Source: Zoogloeaceae bacterium
Lineage (GTDB): Bacteria > Pseudomonadota > Gammaproteobacteria > Burkholderiales > Rhodocyclaceae
Direction: 5' to 3'
Length of the DNA: 12,974 nucleotides
Assembly (NCBI GenBank): GCA_031259605.1
Contig: JAIRLE010000118.1
Span: forward strand, 1 to 12,974
In this document: positions 1 through 5,669 of the stretch, piece after piece
How positions within the stretch are numbered: the first letter of the stretch is position 1
How the letters are laid out: each line of letters starts with the position of its first letter
Translations under genes and position numbers: made by a program
The notes under the pieces: generated by a model
Databases searched by the model: none
The model's input: only the letters and a program-made list of their open reading frames with translations
Told to the model about the DNA's origin: nothing

Positions 1-321
1 TCTGCCGGACAAGCGCATGACGCGCCGCAAGGGCGCAAGCCGCTGGAACGGCTTGCGCCAACTGGATGGATCGTGCCCGCGAAGGAGACGAAACCCGGCA
101 ACGGGCGCTTGACTTGGGGCACCTTCCTTGTCGTGCCGCCCAAGCGCAACCGGCTTGCCCCCTGGCGGTACGAGCGCGTGATGTGCCGCCGCCGCAACGA
201 AGTCGAGCGCCTGTTCCGTCGGCGCAAGGGCTTGCGGCGCGTCTTCACCCGTTTCGAGAAACTCGACGTAGTGTTTCTTGGTTTTATCCATTTCGCACGT
301 ATCGTCGAGTGCCTCCGATAG
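1..321 (+). pseudogene. IS5-family transposase, C-terminal part (5' end outside window)
   Basis: Frame 1 is open from the left edge to a TAG at 319-321 and gives 106 residues of a DDE transposase C-terminus. The block VVPPKRNR is followed by RRRNEVERLFRRRKGLRR and then TRFEKLDVVFLGFIHFA. This is the usual IS5-type ending: the basic PPK/NR segment, the helix carrying the last catalytic Glu (in NEVER), and the final hydrophobic helix. The start lies outside the window, so I cannot tell whether the element is intact upstream; 'pseudogene' here marks a partial view. Only about 20 bases separate the stop from repeat copy 1. A possible right-hand terminal inverted repeat would lie around 318-337, but no left end is visible to compare. 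Family call fairly sure, subgroup not. Confidence 0.75.
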
Positions 322-357
322 TGTGAACACTCCCTGGGGTTTACGAGCAAAAATTAG

Positions 358-379
358 CGACAGCCCTTCAGGGCTGTCG
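358..379 (+). other. 9-bp stem-loop at the head of repeat copy 1
   Basis: A perfect inverted repeat, CGACAGCCC and GGGCTGTCG, around a four-base loop. Copy 2 has lost the right arm. Copy 3 keeps a shorter 6-bp stem, CGGCAG/CTGCCG, in which an A-T pair has become a G-C pair with both sides changed. Confidence 0.8.
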
Positions 380-433
380 GTCCAACTCCATTGGGAAGGG
401 GTTTCTCTCCCCTCAAGAATGGCTACGGTCGAA

Positions 434-458
434 ACCCCGGCCTTCTTCAGGCCGGGGT
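434..458 (+). other. 10-bp stem-loop inside repeat copy 1
   Basis: Perfect inverted repeat ACCCCGGCCT/AGGCCGGGGT with a five-base loop. In copy 2 the same place has only a 4-base remnant (ACCC...GGGT). In copy 3 it is replaced by about 105 bp of unrelated sequence with its own hairpin. Confidence 0.8.
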
Positions 459-502
459 CTCAACCTTCGCGCCTTATCAACGGGCGGAGTTTCAAACCGG
501 AG

Positions 503-533
503 TTGGTTTTACGATGAAAAAACCTGTTATGAT
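503..533 (+). promoter_or_regulatory. Weak candidate sigma-70 promoter for the nuclease gene
   Basis: A TATGAT hexamer (528-533) resembles a -10 box and TTGGTT (503-508) could be a poor -35, with a wide 19-base spacer. Transcription would then begin near 540, about 20 bases before the ATG at 563. The -35 would lie in the last bases of repeat copy 1, so the repeat would supply part of the promoter. This rests on pattern matching only. Confidence 0.22.
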
Positions 534-562
534 TTCGGCATTGACATTTTCCTTTCCTGACC

Positions 563-1492
563 ATGACTGCCATTCTTCCCCCGAAAAACGACGAAGTGTT
601 CAAGATGCTCTTCGGGGACGAGCAGAACACGGATTTGCTGGTGGCTTTCCTGCGTGCCGTGCTGCCCCTGCCCGATGACGATTACGCGGAGCTTACCCTG
701 AAGAATCCCTTCTTGCCGAGCGAGCTTTTCAACGACAAGACCGGCATTCTGGATGTGCTGGTGGAGACGAAATCCGGCAAGCAGATTGACATCGAGATTC
801 AGGTTGCCAATCACGCGGCCTTCAAGTCGCGCATTCTGTACTATCTGGCGCGTCTTTTCGGCAACCAGATCGGTGAGGGCGAGGCGTACCACCTGTTGAA
901 GCCGGTCATCGGCATCGTGATTACGGATTTTGTGTGGATTGCGGACAGTGTGGCGTACCATAACGTCTATCGGCTGCACGATGCGAAGAGCGGCTCGGTC
1001 TTTTCCGATGATCTTTCCCTGCACACGCTGGAACTGCCCAAGGTGGGGGAAGAGGACGAACACACGGAACTGTGGGCGTGGCTGGAATTTTTCAAGGCGA
1101 AGGACAAGGAGGAACTGGAAATGCTGGCGCAGGAACATCCGGCGGTACAACCCGCCGTCAGGAAGTTGATACGGCTCTCCGAGAGCGAAAGGGCGCGGGT
1201 TATTTTCGAGGCCCGGGAAAAAGCGCGCCGAGACGCGCTGTCATGGCAATACGAGACCGAAATGCGCATCGCGCAAAGCCTGAAAGAGGGACTGGAAAAG
1301 GGCATGGAAAAGGGCATGGAAAAGGGCATGGAAAAGGGCATGGAAAAGGGCATGGAAAAGGGCAGGGAGGAAGGCGAAGCGCGCGCGCAACAAACCATTG
1401 CCCGCAAGCTGCTTGAGTTGGGCAGGCCGATTGAGGAAGTCATGGCCGTCACGGGACTGTCGCGAGAAGCCATGTTGGCGAGCAAAAATTAG
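563..1492 (+). CDS. PD-(D/E)XK nuclease-family transposase (Rpn/YhgA-like)
   Basis: This 309-residue protein belongs to the Rpn/PDDEXK transposase-like family, whose studied members are DNA endonucleases that promote RecA-independent recombination. It opens with NDEVFKMLFGDE, typical of the family start. The nuclease core follows: Asp64 (GILDVLVET) and Glu78-x-Gln80 (QIDIEIQ) fit the catalytic D...ExQ pattern. Residues 90-125 hold the hydrophobic strands expected of the fold. The C-terminal half is charged and probably helical, with five perfect GMEK repeats (247-266), then the family's usual small tail (ARKLLELGRPIEEVMAVTGLS). The ATG at 563 is chosen because the family N-terminus begins there, although no good ribosome binding site is seen. 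The stop codon lies inside repeat copy 2, and copy 1 lies just upstream, so the gene is bracketed by direct repeats. Whether it is active is unknown, but the reading frame is intact. Confidence 0.9.
   Translation: MTAILPPKNDEVFKMLFGDEQNTDLLVAFLRAVLPLPDDDYAELTLKNPFLPSELFNDKTGILDVLVETKSGKQIDIEIQVANHAAFKSRILYYLARLFGNQIGEGEAYHLLKPVIGIVITDFVWIADSVAYHNVYRLHDAKSGSVFSDDLSLHTLELPKVGEEDEHTELWAWLEFFKAKDKEELEMLAQEHPAVQPAVRKLIRLSESERARVIFEAREKARRDALSWQYETEMRIAQSLKEGLEKGMEKGMEKGMEKGMEKGMEKGREEGEARAQQTIARKLLELGRPIEEVMAVTGLSREAMLASKN
1301..1360 (+). repeat. 12-bp tandem repeat, five perfect units, inside the nuclease gene
   Basis: The unit ggcatggaaaag occurs five times without a mismatch, flanked by diverged units (ggactggaaaag before, ggcagggaggaa after). 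It encodes (GMEK)5. Since 12 is a multiple of three, unit gain or loss changes the protein's length but not its frame. Perfect identity between units points to recent expansion. Confidence 0.95.
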
Positions 1493-1642
1493 CGACAGCC
1501 CTTCGGTCTAACTCCATTGGAAAGGGGTTTCTCTCCCCTCGAGAATGGCTACGGTCGAAACCCTGGCCGTAAGAATGGGGTCTCAACCTTCGCGCCTTAT
1601 CAACGGGCGGGGTTTCAAACCGGAGTTGGTTTTACGATGAAA
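1479..1642 (+). repeat. Dispersed hairpin repeat, copy 2 (direct)
   Basis: This 164 bp copy matches copy 1 over nearly its whole length, including the shared start cgagcaaaaattagcg and the end GTTGGTTTTACGATGAAA. Its first 14 bases are the last codons (SKN) and TAG stop of the nuclease gene. The right arm of the first hairpin and most of the second are missing. Copies 1 and 2 lie 1135 bp apart in direct orientation, so homologous recombination between them would delete the nuclease gene. Confidence 0.85.
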
Positions 1643-1689
1643 GGCTGAAGTCTCCCCCTCTCGGTTTGTTCAGACCGGGGGGGGCGTCA

Positions 1690-1705
1690 TCCCCCTTGCG
1701 GGGGA
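1690..1705. other. Short stem-loop downstream of the GspG-like gene
   Basis: TCCCCC and GGGGGA pair around the loop ttgc, in the 123-base stretch between repeat copy 2 and the stop of the GspG-like gene. On the minus strand it lies about 60 bases past that stop and could stabilise or end the transcript, but there is no T-run after it. Apart from a run of eight G just upstream, I see nothing else in this stretch. Confidence 0.4.
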
Positions 1706-1765
1706 AAGGAAACACCAAGCATCCAAGGACGGCATACTGACCACAAGGCGCGCGCTGTCTCCTGC

Positions 1766-2155
1766 CTACCTTCCCCCGTACAGGTTCCACACGGTGACGT
1801 CGTCCTTGCTTTCCATGCCGTCCGGACCGAGGGAGAAGATTTCGTAGGGGTATTCGCTGCCGGGGTTGCGGTATTGGTAGGGGCGTCCCCAGGGGTCTTT
1901 GGGCAGGAAGGGAATCTGGCCGCTGTCTACGAAGTATTGCAGTCCGGGTTGGGTGCCGGGTACCTGCGGACTGAAAATCACCAGACTTCTCAGGGCGCGA
2001 AGGTCGTCGCGGGCGCGGCTGTAATGGGCGTCCTCGCCTTTGGGCAGGCCGGAGAGCAGAAAGAATCCCATGCCCGCGGCGGCGGCGAGCGGCAGCAGCA
2101 GCGCCATGATTTCCGCCAGGCTGGGCAGGCGGGAAGGGGTTGTGGCAGTGGTCAT
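1766..2155 (-). CDS. GspG-like type II secretion pseudopilin with non-canonical N-terminus
   Basis: This 129-residue protein ends like the major pseudopilin GspG: DPWGRPYQYRNPG (87-99), then FSLGPDG...DDVTVWN (107-124), the C-terminal loop where GspG proteins bind calcium. Residues 46-58 (SRARDDLRALRSL) match the helix after the transmembrane stretch. The hydrophobic helix (about 14-36) carries Glu15 at the place of the conserved +5 Glu. The G/FTLIE prepilin peptidase site is absent, however: the -1 Gly is Leu10 and the +1 Phe is Pro11. GspG-type proteins form the pseudopilus that drives substrates through the secretin. This one may be uncleaved and membrane-anchored, or processed by a relaxed peptidase. 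The ATG at 2155 follows GAGG with seven bases spacing. It is 163 bases from the cytochrome gene and may be its own unit or the operon's last gene. Confidence 0.72.
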   Translation of the reverse strand: MTTATTPSRLPSLAEIMALLLPLAAAAGMGFFLLSGLPKGEDAHYSRARDDLRALRSLVIFSPQVPGTQPGLQYFVDSGQIPFLPKDPWGRPYQYRNPGSEYPYEIFSLGPDGMESKDDVTVWNLYGGR

Positions 2156-2255
2156 GATGAAACCTCACGGATGGCTGAAAAATTGGAAATTCCCGGTATC
2201 CTCGCCCGTGCCGGCAAGGCGCGGGCATGATTGGGCGTTCGCGTCGCGGGTTGGG

Positions 2256-2286
2256 CGCGGAGGCGGCGCTTGTGCCGCCCTCCGCG
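2256..2286. other. Strong stem-loop between the pentaheme cytochrome and the GspG-like gene
   Basis: CGCGGAGGCGGC pairs with GCCGCCCTCCGCG with a single bulged base and a six-base loop, about 12 base pairs in all and very GC-rich. On the minus strand it begins about 32 bases past the cytochrome stop. No T-run follows on that strand, so a typical intrinsic terminator is unlikely. It could protect the 3' end of the upstream transcript or reduce read-through into the next gene. The rest of the 163-base gap (2156-2318) shows no clear promoter. Confidence 0.5.
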
Positions 2287-2318
2287 ACCCTCTCCCGTTT
2301 TTTGTTTCCTGGCTTTTG

Positions 2319-3896
2319 TCACGCTCCGCCCTCCACGTTCACTTTCGCTTCTTCGAGCAGGAGCGGCGGAACGATGACGCCGCCAACCTTGGCGAGGCCC
2401 TGGCGTTCGATGTTTTCCAGGATGTCTTGCAGGGCAATCCGGTACCAGAGGCGGACTTCCAGTTGCGCGGGGCGTCCGGCGGCGTCGGCGAGCGGCAGGC
2501 GGTAGTCCACGCGGTCGGTCTGCCGGGGCGGGATGGGCTTCCTGGCGTAATGAAGGACGTGCGCGTCGAAGAGCACGTGCCGGCGGATGGGATTACCCTC
2601 GATGTCGGTCACGTCCTTGATCCAGCGCACGGCGTTTTGGTCTTCCTCGCCCTTGACGCCATCGAACGCGCCTTGGTGCAGGAGCACATTGCCGTCCTTG
2701 TCCTTCACCACGATTTCCAGCCACAGGTAGCGCTGGTCGAGCGGGCCGGTGGGCAGCGCGTGTCCCGCGCCCGCGTTGGTGACGGCGACCGTGAAGCGCA
2801 ATTCGCCGGTCACCGGGTCGATGTAGGGGCGTTCCACCTCGATTTCCGCGGCTTCTTGCAGCAGGGCGACGACGGCGTTGTGCGTTTTGCCCAGTTCGTT
2901 CATGAAGGTCTTGCGGTTGAAGAGGCGGTTCATGCCCGCGGGCGCGCCGCCGCGCAGCGTCATGAGGAGGCTGTGGGGCAGGTTGGTGTTGGAGAGCAGG
3001 TAGTTGTTGCCGACGAAACGGTGCGAAACCGTCTTTTTCGGCGTCTTGCCCGCCTTCAGCGCGGCGACGAATTCCGCCGGATTCTGCGCCATGTGGCAGT
3101 CCTGGCAGTGGATGCCCGTTTGCGCGTAAGGCGAGAGCATCCATTCATCGTAGGTGTCCTGGAGGTTCATCGGCGGCATCGCGCCGTTGACCGCCGCCGG
3201 GCGGATTTCGGTGTGACACGCGCCGCACAGGGCGGAATCGCCCATCAGGGGTTTTGTCCGGCGGGCGCGCATGTCGCGGGCGTGGCGCGAGGGCGCGGCG
3301 GCAATCAGTGCCGGATGACCGTAGCGGAAGACGCCGTTGAAATCCAGCTCCAGCGCTCCGTTGCCGACCAGCGGCTCGGCGTGGTTGACCGCGTGACAGG
3401 CCATGCAGGACGTGCCTTCCTCCATGTTCTCGGTCGCCTGTACGCTGTTGGCGGGCGTGACCGCGCCGCTGACGGTACCCATCGGGTTGTGGCAGCCTTC
3501 GCACCAGCGGCCTTTTTCGATGCCGTGCGTCTGACCCGCGACGGAAGCGTCGGTGTTTTCCAGCACCGTGCTGTCGTAGATGATGTCGGCGTCGGAAATG
3601 GCGTGCATGGAAGTCGCCCATTCCAGCGTCTCTTGCGGGTGGCATTCGCCGCAGGTACGCGATCCGGGAATGGCGCGCCAGTTGGCGAGTTTGTTGTCCG
3701 GCGTGGTGATTCCGGCGGGATGAAAGGGCAGGTGCTTGCCGAACGGTTGCGAGTAGAGCGGCAGATCGCGCTCGATGTCGACGCTCAGGTCCCGTTGCGG
3801 CGGCAGGAAGAAATAGAGCGACAGCATGAGCAGCAGGGTGCCGCCGATGGTCAGGAAGAAGCGGACGATGGGCAGGGAGAGGTCGGGAATTTTCAT
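2319..3896 (-). CDS. Membrane-anchored pentaheme c-type cytochrome
   Basis: This 525-residue protein has five CXXCH heme-attachment motifs: CGECH (82-86), CEGCH (132-136), CMACH (164-168), CGACH (224-228) and CQDCH (264-268). An N-terminal hydrophobic helix (about 10-32) has no obvious cleavage site, so it probably anchors the protein with its hemes in the periplasm. After the heme half comes a likely beta-sandwich domain (about 353-490) with the motif NAGAGHALPTG (374-384) and WLEIVV, a tail I associate with cytochrome c554-like multiheme proteins. Extra histidines (98, 124, 172, 194, 292, 308) could serve as distal heme ligands. The ATG at 3896 overlaps the upstream stop by four bases (ATGA) and begins the anchor helix; frames further upstream run over the neighbour. 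A role passing electrons from the membrane cytochrome b to a periplasmic acceptor is inferred. The substrate, if it is an enzyme, cannot be told. Confidence 0.88.
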   Translation of the reverse strand: MKIPDLSLPIVRFFLTIGGTLLLMLSLYFFLPPQRDLSVDIERDLPLYSQPFGKHLPFHPAGITTPDNKLANWRAIPGSRTCGECHPQETLEWATSMHAISDADIIYDSTVLENTDASVAGQTHGIEKGRWCEGCHNPMGTVSGAVTPANSVQATENMEEGTSCMACHAVNHAEPLVGNGALELDFNGVFRYGHPALIAAAPSRHARDMRARRTKPLMGDSALCGACHTEIRPAAVNGAMPPMNLQDTYDEWMLSPYAQTGIHCQDCHMAQNPAEFVAALKAGKTPKKTVSHRFVGNNYLLSNTNLPHSLLMTLRGGAPAGMNRLFNRKTFMNELGKTHNAVVALLQEAAEIEVERPYIDPVTGELRFTVAVTNAGAGHALPTGPLDQRYLWLEIVVKDKDGNVLLHQGAFDGVKGEEDQNAVRWIKDVTDIEGNPIRRHVLFDAHVLHYARKPIPPRQTDRVDYRLPLADAAGRPAQLEVRLWYRIALQDILENIERQGLAKVGGVIVPPLLLEEAKVNVEGGA

Positions 3897-4444
3897 GACA
3901 GCGCCTTTTTGGGAAAATGCAGCATCAGGAAAAGGAGCAGCAGGAGCGATATGCCCCGATGCGCCCACAAGAGAAGCGTATGCCCGCCATAGGGCAGGAG
4001 TGTGAAGGGATGCCCGGAGAGATAGGCGACGGCGGGCGCGGCGATGGCGAGGCCGCTGGCGAACACCAGCCACAGGCACCACATCAGCGTATAGCCCAGC
4101 AGCCGGTGATACAGGGTTTCGTCGCGGTAAATCCGGTGCAGCAGGCGCCACGGCAGGAAGAGACTCCAGATGGATTCGCGCCCGTCCTTCAGGTGGGTGA
4201 AGAGAAAGGGAACGAAGAAGACGAGGGTCAGGAATCCCGAAACCAGATGCGCCGCCAGCGCGATCAGGGTGAGATGCTCGTTTTTCAGGGGCAGCGTCAG
4301 CACGAAGCCGGTCGCCGCCGCGATGCCGAGGCTATAGACCGTCGCCATCAGGAGATGGCGGGAAGATTCCTTCGTCCGCCAGACGAGACCGGAGGATTCC
4401 GGCGCTTGTGCAGGTTTTGCGTTTGACATGGCAGTGGCGTTCAT
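3893..4444 (-). CDS. Four-helix cytochrome b-like membrane protein
   Basis: This 183-residue protein has four hydrophobic helices (about 31-51, 57-83, 111-142 and 155-177) with a polar N-terminus. Histidines in helix 2 (His66, His84) and helix 4 (His162, His176) could hold two b-type hemes between these parallel helices; the pairing is my inference. Such proteins usually exchange electrons with the quinone pool. Its 3' end overlaps the pentaheme cytochrome gene by four bases (ATGA), so the two products are likely partners. The ATG at 4444 is chosen because AAGGA lies about eight bases upstream. An alternative at Met6 (4429) has no such site. The gene begins 12 bases after the end of inverted repeat copy 3, so its leader is repeat-derived. 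No exact family match recognised. Confidence 0.75.
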   Translation of the reverse strand: MNATAMSNAKPAQAPESSGLVWRTKESSRHLLMATVYSLGIAAATGFVLTLPLKNEHLTLIALAAHLVSGFLTLVFFVPFLFTHLKDGRESIWSLFLPWRLLHRIYRDETLYHRLLGYTLMWCLWLVFASGLAIAAPAVAYLSGHPFTLLPYGGHTLLLWAHRGISLLLLLFLMLHFPKKALS

Positions 4445-4767
4445 GGTTTTTTCCTTTTCATCGTAAAACCAACTCTGGTTTGAAACCCCGTCCGTAAGAA
4501 AGGCGCGAAGGTTTTGGTTCTCCCTCTCCCGCTTTGCGGGAGGGAACGGCAAACATTTACGCTTCGTCTGGAAAGTTTTCTCTCTGTCCCTGTTTTTTTG
4601 AAACAGCTTCTTGCGTTCAGGGTTTCGACCGCGGCCATTGGGAAAAGGAGAGATCCCCCTTTCCAATGGAGTTTGACCGGCAGATCCGAAGGGCTGCCGC
4701 CAATTTCTTGCTCAAGAGACGGAAGGCGTTTGTCCAGGCTGCATCCGGTTCTCAGTCCTTGTCGCAT
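4441..4767 (-). CDS. Candidate small ORF through inverted repeat copy 3; possibly a truncated gene
   Basis: An ATG at 4767 has a very good ribosome binding site (AAAGGAG, spacing six). It opens a 108-residue frame that overlaps the end of the DUF58 gene by 16 bases. About 18 codons are unique sequence; the rest is translated repeat copy 3. The frame ends with a TGA that overlaps the cytochrome b ATG by four bases, the same junction type as elsewhere in the operon. No domain is recognisable. Two readings fit: a former operon gene interrupted after its first codons by the repeat, or a chance frame kept open across the repeat. In moxR-DUF58 clusters this position is often held by a transglutaminase-like membrane protein, but nothing of one is visible here. 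The 307-base stretch between the DUF58 and cytochrome b genes holds only this frame and the repeat. Confidence 0.3.
   Translation of the reverse strand: MRQGLRTGCSLDKRLPSLEQEIGGSPSDLPVKLHWKGGSLLFPMAAVETLNARSCFKKTGTERKLSRRSVNVCRSLPQSGRGRTKTFAPFLRTGFQTRVGFTMKRKKP
4456..4713 (-). repeat. Dispersed hairpin repeat, copy 3 (inverted, with internal replacement)
   Basis: Read on the minus strand, this copy starts with gagcaagaaattggcg (compare gagcaaaaattagcg in copies 1 and 2) and ends with GTTGGTTTTACGATGAAA, as they do. The outer blocks (4619-4713 and 4456-4513) align with copies 1 and 2. The middle (about 4514-4618) is some 105 bp of different sequence replacing about 25 bp. That insert has its own hairpins: CTCCCGC/GCGGGAG (4526-4532 with 4536-4542) and CTGTTT/AAACAG (about 4590-4606). 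Its position splits the minus-strand gene series between the DUF58 and cytochrome b genes. Confidence 0.8.
4678..4699 (-). other. 6-bp stem-loop at the head of repeat copy 3
   Basis: CGGCAG and CTGCCG pair around a 10-base loop, at the position of the 9-bp hairpin in copy 1 (CGACAG.../...CTGTCG). The third pair differs between copies with both sides changed (A-T to G-C), so pairing is kept despite sequence drift. Confidence 0.6.
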
Positions 4768-5669
4768 GATTTGCTCCTTTCCGGTTCCTGATTCCTGTCT
4801 TCCGTTCCGTGCAGTGCCAGCGTTTCCAGGCATTCTTGCCGGTGTCTCCTGCCCTGGCCTGGCGGCACGCCCTGGGTGTTGGGCAGGCGCAGGCCGTATT
4901 CCAGCCCCTGGTCTCCGGCGGCGAGCACCCATTGGCAGAGTTGCGAAAGGCGTGTTTCCGTGTCGCCCGCGCAGGCGTCCATATCCAGCCACAGGGCGTT
5001 TCCGCCCTGGCCGCCGTCGAAACTGTTGACCGCCAGTTCCTCGCGGCGGCCATAGACGCGCCAGTTGACGCGGCGCGGCGGATCGCCCGGCGCGTAGGGA
5101 CGCACACCCTGGAAGTCGCCGGATTCCTGTTGCCGGTGCGCCGGGCGAGGCGTTTTTCCCGGCAGGGGCTGGACGCCCGCCGGACGCGGATAGACGAGCG
5201 CCGCCAGCGGCGCGACGGCGCGGCTGGCCTGCCACAATCCCAGAGGGTGGCAGGAGGCCAGCCGTAGCCGATCAATCCCTTGCCAGCCGCGGGAGGGCGC
5301 GGGCAGGGCGATGTCCAGATGGACGCTGTCGGCGGCGAAGTCGACAGGCGTTCCCCGATGACGCCCGCCGCGCGCGAGAAAGACCTGTACATGCCGCCGT
5401 CCCGACGGATCGCGCAGATTGCCGCCGGGATGAATCGTTTCTCCGGCAAAGGCGGGTGGCGTGATTTCCGGCTGCCAGACGAGGCCGGAAAGATTGCGCC
5501 AGCACGTCCAGGCGCTTTGCAGCCAGATGGAGACAAGCAGGAAAGCCAGCGCGAAAATCAGGTTGTTGCCGTAATTTATCGCCGTCGCCAGCAAGGCCAG
5601 CGCCGCGAGCATCCAGAAAACCCCGGCGGCGGAAGGGTGAAGGAAAAACGGAAGACGGATGGCAGTCAT
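4752..5669 (-). CDS. DUF58 family protein
   Basis: This 305-residue protein has two N-terminal membrane helices (about 15-33 and 35-52), a beta-rich middle, and the DUF58 signature GDFQGVRPYAPGDPPRRVNWRV (184-205, shown here only to place it; core residues are RPYAPGD at 190-196 and the NWR at 202-204). DUF58 proteins are usually encoded beside MoxR AAA+ ATPases. They have a von Willebrand A-like fold and are thought to act with MoxR in assembling or maturing other proteins, though the exact job is rarely known. The start ATG at 5669 overlaps the preceding stop by four bases (ATGA). The C-terminal tail after residue 285 is very polar and its last codons overlap a well-placed downstream start at 4767. 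Family call firm, function uncertain. Confidence 0.85.
   Translation of the reverse strand: MTAIRLPFFLHPSAAGVFWMLAALALLATAINYGNNLIFALAFLLVSIWLQSAWTCWRNLSGLVWQPEITPPAFAGETIHPGGNLRDPSGRRHVQVFLARGGRHRGTPVDFAADSVHLDIALPAPSRGWQGIDRLRLASCHPLGLWQASRAVAPLAALVYPRPAGVQPLPGKTPRPAHRQQESGDFQGVRPYAPGDPPRRVNWRVYGRREELAVNSFDGGQGGNALWLDMDACAGDTETRLSQLCQWVLAAGDQGLEYGLRLPNTQGVPPGQGRRHRQECLETLALHGTEDRNQEPERSKSCDKD

Larger units (their letters stand above)
344..519 (+). repeat. Dispersed hairpin repeat, copy 1 (direct)
   Basis: This is a 176 bp copy of a repeat also found at 1479-1642 (direct) and 4456-4713 (inverted). It opens with cgagcaaaaattagcg, which matches the last codons and stop of the nuclease gene as seen in copy 2, and ends with GTTGGTTTTACGATGAAA. 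This copy has two perfect hairpins: a 9-bp stem (358-366 with 371-379, loop ttca) and a 10-bp stem (434-443 with 449-458, loop tcttc). A weaker GGGG/CCCC pairing lies between them, around 398-413. There is no T-tract after either stem, so they are not typical intrinsic terminators. The copy fills most of the 241-base gap between the transposase and the nuclease gene. Confidence 0.85.

Noticed and set aside
358..458. The two hairpins of repeat copy 1 as transcription terminators for the transposase
   Set aside because: Neither stem is followed by a run of T, and both belong to the dispersed repeat.
541..546. TTGACA as a -35 box for the nuclease gene
   Set aside because: It lies only 17-22 bases before the ATG, so its -10 would fall at or inside the start of the gene.
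344..1642. Repeat copies read as a CRISPR array
   Set aside because: There are only two direct copies over 1.1 kb, with a gene between them, and the unit is far too long.
2040..3992. A 650-codon open frame on the plus strand
   Set aside because: It is antisense to the pentaheme cytochrome, which has five heme motifs and good starts. High GC leaves long antisense frames open, and the translation has no domain.
2319..4151. A longer start (near 4151) for the pentaheme cytochrome
   Set aside because: The extension would overlap the cytochrome b gene in another frame. The ATG at 3896 begins the membrane anchor and gives the ATGA overlap.
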